Program-made: the position numbers and the translations under genes
NCBI GenBank assembly: GCA_030762175.1
Contig: CM060846.1
Coordinates: 309,786,512 to 309,850,511 of the forward strand
Source: Metallyticus violacea
Lineage: Eukaryota > Arthropoda > Insecta > Mantodea > Metallyticidae
DNA length: 64,000 nt
Reading direction: 5' to 3'
Notes under the pieces: model-generated
Databases searched by the model: none
The model's input: only the letters and a program-made list of their open reading frames with translations
Told to the model about the DNA's origin: nothing
Shown: in pieces, positions 59,006-64,000 of the stretch
Layout of the letters: each line of letters opens with the position of its first letter
Numbering within the stretch: position 1 is the first letter of the stretch

Positions 59006-62000
59006 TATTTAGTGAATATTATAAAAAAAATAATTCTATCTTAATATTGGCTTATTTTCGCTGAGTCTTGCACAGAAAAACGAAGAAACTGTTGACATTT
59101 AAAATTTTATTTCTATTTTTATCAGTGGACATAGTCTGATTCATTTACTCTAAATGGCACTTTGCAGCAGATAGGACATTTTGTGTTCTGTAACTCTTTG
59201 TGACACAATTAAATGTCGCTCTCGAGCTGATTATGTAAAGAACCTACAGACAGATTCGTGCATGTTGTGTGCAATTGAAAGATTCTGGTTATTTGTGGAA
59301 GTGGAAATCAACCGTGTGCCTGTCTACATCTACATTTACGTTGCCCTAAAAGTTCACACTAAACGTCTCTGAAATAAGAAAAACTGTCTAATTGCTGTGT
59401 CCGTTGATCCTTACTTTATAATGTGTATGTATGTGTACATTAAAACTGTTTTTAATAATCTTGTATAGTCTTTAAAAAGCTATGCATTTTTCGGTTGGTT
59501 CCTGTATGAAAATTCTGGCAAGCTTCTGACAGATAGTAAGTTCCATTTCTTTTCGGGTTCATGGGTTTGTTTTTGCATCATCTTCAATCTGAATAGCACA
59601 CTTTTAATTTAAACTTGCCAAACCACTACTATCAGTACAGTGATGAATTATATGTGAATCAGATAACCTGTATTGCACAGCACATAATAATCCACATAGC
59701 AAGAATTCAGTTGTGAAATACGATAATACATAAGTATAAAAATTTACCTAGCACTCGAAGATCGAAAAGAAAACAACTCATCTTTAGGAATTATTTCTGA
59801 ACACATAGAAACTGTTTCCATAACTCTATTCTCGCGTATTGTGGCCGACGGAGCATAGATGCATTATTTTACCCCTGGGAGCAAAGGAGCAACTATGAAT
59901 CAGTGATTTATCTTCTACTAACAAGCAAAAAACACCCGCCTTCAGTTTATAGCAACTTTTTCTAAAATTCAATGCTTATGTGGATTCTTTTCACGGATAA
60001 GAAATCTATTAACGTTCCTCGTAAATGTTTTTATCGTTTCTTTCAAAAGATACAAACATTTGAAGACCGCAAGCAAAGAACTTTCTGGTCACATTAAAAA
60101 TAAATATTAGATATGTGCACTATCTATAGCCATATCTGCTAAAATACAAGGAAAGTAAATAGTTAGATAGAAAATGGTTTTGAAGAGAGAGTTTATTTTA
60201 TCTTCACCATAAAATAGAAAAAGAGCATACCAACTTTAGACTTATATTAGGTCATTCGGAAGCTAATGGCGGATTTGTACATTATTAATTTGACATTGTG
60301 TAAATATGAATGTTTAATCACTTATTTTAATTTGACATTATATTTTAAATGGTTATACTAGGCCAACTCTATTATTCAAAAATACTTTGTTATACTTAGC
60401 GTCTTGTAATTATGTTGGGAAGCAGAAATTTGCATATAATTTTTGTAGGAATTCTTGTGGAAGTATGGAGAGAGGAAAGCCCTTCTGAACGCACAATTTA
60501 GCGTGGTTCGAAGAGTTCTGAGCTAGGGATTTCAGCCTTGAATGTATTAAACAAGCATCTGAAACGTCGTATGTTTTGAAGTCTGTTCTTCACTGTTTTA
60601 CAAAAGTGGAGTTTCTATCTACATATTGACCGAACCCTGAAGAAGCGCTAAAACAAGTCGCAAAGTCAAATTACATCAAATTAAAAGTATGGCAACTGTG
60701 TTTTGGTGTGGGACTGGTTTAATACACTAAAATTATCTGTATCGCTTTTTGCAACGATACAGAAATATAATTTGGAGAAGTGTTGACAAAATGCAACAGA
60801 AGCTGCAAGAAAAACAGGAGGACACTAATCAGCAGAAAAGGACCCCGACCCTTAATCTCGCAATGAACGCTTCAGAAGCTAACTGAACTGTATTACGTAT
60901 CTTTACTTCATTCAGCATATTCGACGATCTTTCGTCAACTGTTTTTTCACTTATGGAAACACCAGGGTAAGTCTTCTGAAGAATAAATTCTTGAATAACC
61001 TTGAATAAGTACGGTATTTAGAAATGACATCGTCCCTAGAGGCCACAATCTTCATCGAACACACTTGTTACTATTTGGCAAACTTTATAGATCCGATGTT
61101 GATTATTTTGATTAATAAATGTAATTCTGAACTTACTGGAGTTCTGCGAAAATTTATTTCACAAAACCTCCTTTAATATTTAAACGACCTAATAGCATTC
61201 TGTTTTCCTCGTCAATTGCTTGATGTATTTATTGAAATAACTGTTGATAACGAGTACAAGCGAATTTAATGCTGCTACACCAACTGAAACCTTCCTAAAT
61301 CTAGTTAAAATGACAACTGAAAGTAAGAGTGAAGTAACAGTGTGAAAATGGTCAGCCAAATAACATGTGCTTATATTAGTAGAAGGAAATGTCTGCAATG
61401 AATGTGAACAAGCGGTTTATTGTGGAAGGAACTGCACAAGAAACCCAGTACATATGCTTTGATTGGTTTTTGTGTGGTTGACTTTAAATACGAACTATGT
61501 TAGGCGCAAATTGAAGAGGTATATATGATAATTATACGTTATTTTAAATAATAACGCATATGACAGTTTAATGGATTATTGCTAATCTTCAACAGGACTA
61601 TACATTCATTTGCCCATAAATCAAATATTCATTAATCCAAAATATGCACTTGAATAATATGTTCTTAATTTTAGTCGCAAATTAATGAAGTGTTAATTTA
61701 ATTTGACAAGTACAAAATCTGATATAACCAGCTGGAAATAAACACTGTCTTAAAAACGAATATTCAACGCAATACAACATAATACACAATTCTGTTACAA
61801 ATCGTCCCCATATAACCGAGCCAATGTGCAAGAATCCGTCATTCAATGAAAACTTTACTGCAAGGCAATGAAAATTTAAATATAAATGAAAGTTCACACG
61901 CAACTAATTAATTATTTACCCTGTTCACTATTTTCTTCACAGAAGTACAACAAGGACCAGCCCGGAGTCCACAAATAGTTATGTATACCAAAAAACAGAA

Positions 62001-62672
62001 TCGTGTGCCGACAAGTAGAATGATTAAGGAAAGGAAAAGGAAACAATAGCGCTACCTAGCGGTAATAGAAGGAAGTAAATGTCAAAATTCGAGACTCCTA
62101 GTAGAACAAGAGAGCACAAAACTTAGCCGAGCTAACAATACTATGTACAACTGTTTATATTACGTATAAGATCCTGTCATATGCACCGTGAGTTATGATT
62201 TGACCTTAAGGTGAATTACATTTCTATGTGCCTGTAAATGAACAAATGCGAGGACACGCGTTTAATGTAGGACAGGTTCAATTTATGTGCAAATGCTTTG
62301 AAGCTATATAAAGAAATTTCTTTGAACAGAACATTTTCAACAATATAAATAATTGTAAAAATTAAGTTTATTTAAATCACGAAAACATTTTGAATGACAA
62401 TACTTTAGAAATCCCCTCTTTAAGGAATTTTAAAACAGTTCAGAATAAAAATTGAAATTGAATAACATGTCAGCAGTATGCCAGGCAAGGTATATTTAAA
62501 AGCATGCAACAGGATCTGGGTGAATATAAGACTGGGACAGGATACAATTAATTGTTGGGGTGAATGTGCAGAAAGAGAGGCTAAAGGGAATGGAGTTAAA
62601 AGAGGCCAAATAACCTAATCTGAGTCCAATCCTGCACAGTTCTTTTTATATACTCCCTCCTTTCTTCTTCCC

Positions 62673-62675
<3 letters not shown>
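59006..62675. other. non-coding DNA, nothing recognised
   Basis: Long AT-rich stretch with no tRNA box pair, transposase or reverse transcriptase motif noticed. Short ORFs are unassigned. Confidence 0.5.

Positions 62676-62720
<45 letters not shown>
62676..62720 (+). repeat. (CT)n microsatellite
   Basis: About 22 uninterrupted CT units. On the minus strand this is a GA repeat of the kind bound by GAGA-type factors in flies, but function here is not shown. Confidence 0.97.
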
Positions 62721-62724
<4 letters not shown>

Positions 62725-63250
62725 TACAAATTCCTTTCCTATCGCGTTCCTACGTCACCTTTTTTGTACATTAAGCCTGGACTCGCATTACTCTTTATCT
62801 ATTTTTTACTAGAAGTCTGCGTTTCGAAGACCAAGTAATGCTGTAAGAAATCACGTCCATTAATTGTACTTTGCGCGTTCAAACATCATTATCCCCGCGC
62901 TTTAAGATCCCCAGATCTTAATTGGAATCTGTTCTCATCTCTTTCTAGCTTCCGCTGAATCACCTCCAGTGCGACATAGTTAACGCTTTCCAACTTTATT
63001 CCTTTAATTCTTCATTTTCTTCGTCTGTGTCACACGGGCTAGGAACTATTTTCAATCAGCAGAAACCGGACAATTTTATCGAATAGCGATTAAACTTTAA
63101 TCTCCACGGGGGCATTTAAGAAAGACATAACATCACGCACTGGGTGATTATCGCTGTGTAGAAATGATCAAACTAAAATGCATTTGGAGTTCCCATTAAT
63201 CGCTTCCAGTCAAAGTAAAGCAGCATTTTTCTGCAGCTAAATTAATTTCA
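62721..63250. other. G+C-balanced segment, possible regulatory DNA
   Basis: Composition is more balanced than the flanks and the segment holds several homeodomain-type ATTA/TAAT cores and GATA-like words next to the GA/CT repeat. No gene or repeat was recognised. The suggestion of regulatory DNA is a weak inference from composition only. Confidence 0.2.
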
Positions 63251-64000
63251 ATGAAAATTGCTTAACACCGTTTCAATATAAAGGAAAACGGTTTCTTGGA
63301 TATTTGTAAGAAACACAGGAATATTTATCGTACATTTAAAAAGTAGCAATCTATTAAAATTTAAAGTTAAAAATTTAGACATTTTAATATGTATAGTATA
63401 CCAATTTATTAGTTAACATACAGAATATTTTATACGATTCTGTAAATATTCTATAAATTTATGATTCTCTTTTTAAAATACTAAGTATTTTTACGCTATC
63501 TTCTATTAAAACATAGACATGATATTTCTATTTAAAGCAAATAAATTATTAAACTACCTCCCTCATAGTATTATTTGTCATACATATGTATATTTAGAGT
63601 GAATACATTTTTATACTGCACACAGTGTTTTATATAGAATTGATGTGAAACTATGTATATTAACGACATTACATTTAAATAGTTTACGGGAAATTATTTT
63701 TAAATATGGTATGACTTTACGTTTCTCAAAAAATATGTAATAGTATGACATGTTTAACTTTCATTTTGAAAATTTTTATTAAAAATGTGGCATTAAAGAA
63801 TTTAAGTTATATTATGTATTTGCACTTATATAGTAGTGCATTTTGTACAAACATAGTTCAGACACAATTTTTGAGATTTTCACATTGAAAGTATGAAAAC
63901 ATGCTTGTTTTCGTTTTCAAAATTATATAACGTGTAGCATTTCTACTTTAAAAAAACTTACAATAAACATGCATGTAATAATTAATCAACAATTCAATGG
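63251..64000. other. AT-rich non-coding DNA
   Basis: No supported feature on either strand. Confidence 0.5.

Noticed and set aside
1..64000. Endogenous viral or bacterial gene insertions
   Set aside because: I noticed no viral polymerase, capsid, integrase or bacterial operon-like coding block; the only RT and DDE motifs belong to LINE and Tc1/mariner relics.

Overview
This is AT-rich eukaryotic nuclear DNA. It is packed with tRNA-derived SINEs, decayed non-LTR (LINE) retrotransposons, Tc1/mariner-type DNA transposon fossils and microsatellites. I found no intact protein-coding gene, rRNA, functional tRNA, bacterial operon or CRISPR array. Open reading frames are short (longest 160 codons), mostly compositional, and the recognisable ones belong to transposon fossils broken by stops and frameshifts. 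The transposase types and SINE-rich landscape fit an arthropod, probably an insect with a large repeat-rich genome. I cannot name the species from sequence alone. The window is best read as intergenic or long-intron DNA.

Layout. 1-6 kb: SINE-A copies, one inside an older SINE-A, then a Tc1/mariner-type fossil split by a SINE-B. 6-16 kb: TG/GGGT repeats, a decayed minisatellite, one transposase fossil at 9.5-9.8 kb, a CTTT tract and a G+C-richer block at 14-15.3 kb. 16-21 kb: SINE-C and SINE-D fragments and two transposase fossils. 22.8-23.3 kb and 28.3-28.85 kb: two copies of an unclassified repeat of about 530 bp in opposite orientations. 26.9-31.3 kb: SINE-A and SINE-C copies. 33.3-34.9 kb: a LINE remnant with reverse transcriptase and C-terminal zinc-knuckle homology. 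35.5-36.6 kb: microsatellites. 37.0-40.6 kb: the densest part, with a SINE-B carrying perfect target-site duplications, a mariner pseudogene, a SINE-B whose tail became an AAT microsatellite, and a four-member SINE nest whose insertion order can largely be read from target duplications. 44-52.6 kb: a mariner fossil, SINE-D, SINE-A and SINE-B copies, AAT/AGT repeats and an internally deleted transposon. 55.4-56.6 kb: a second LINE on the minus strand. 58.6-62.7 kb: a 46-base A run, a SINE-C fragment and a CT repeat. The end of the window has no recognised element.

Four SINE families can be defined here. A has a Leu/Ser-like tRNA head. B has a head with an almost perfect acceptor-stem match but an unusable anticodon loop. 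C has a head reading like tggtctagtgg...ggttcgattcc. D has a head with A box tggctcaggcgg. A and D appear to share a central domain. The SINEs lack protein and would need a LINE's enzyme to move. The two LINE fossils here are dead and I cannot show that either family supplied it. The most informative result is the dated nest at 39417-40625. I found no convincing new protein system.
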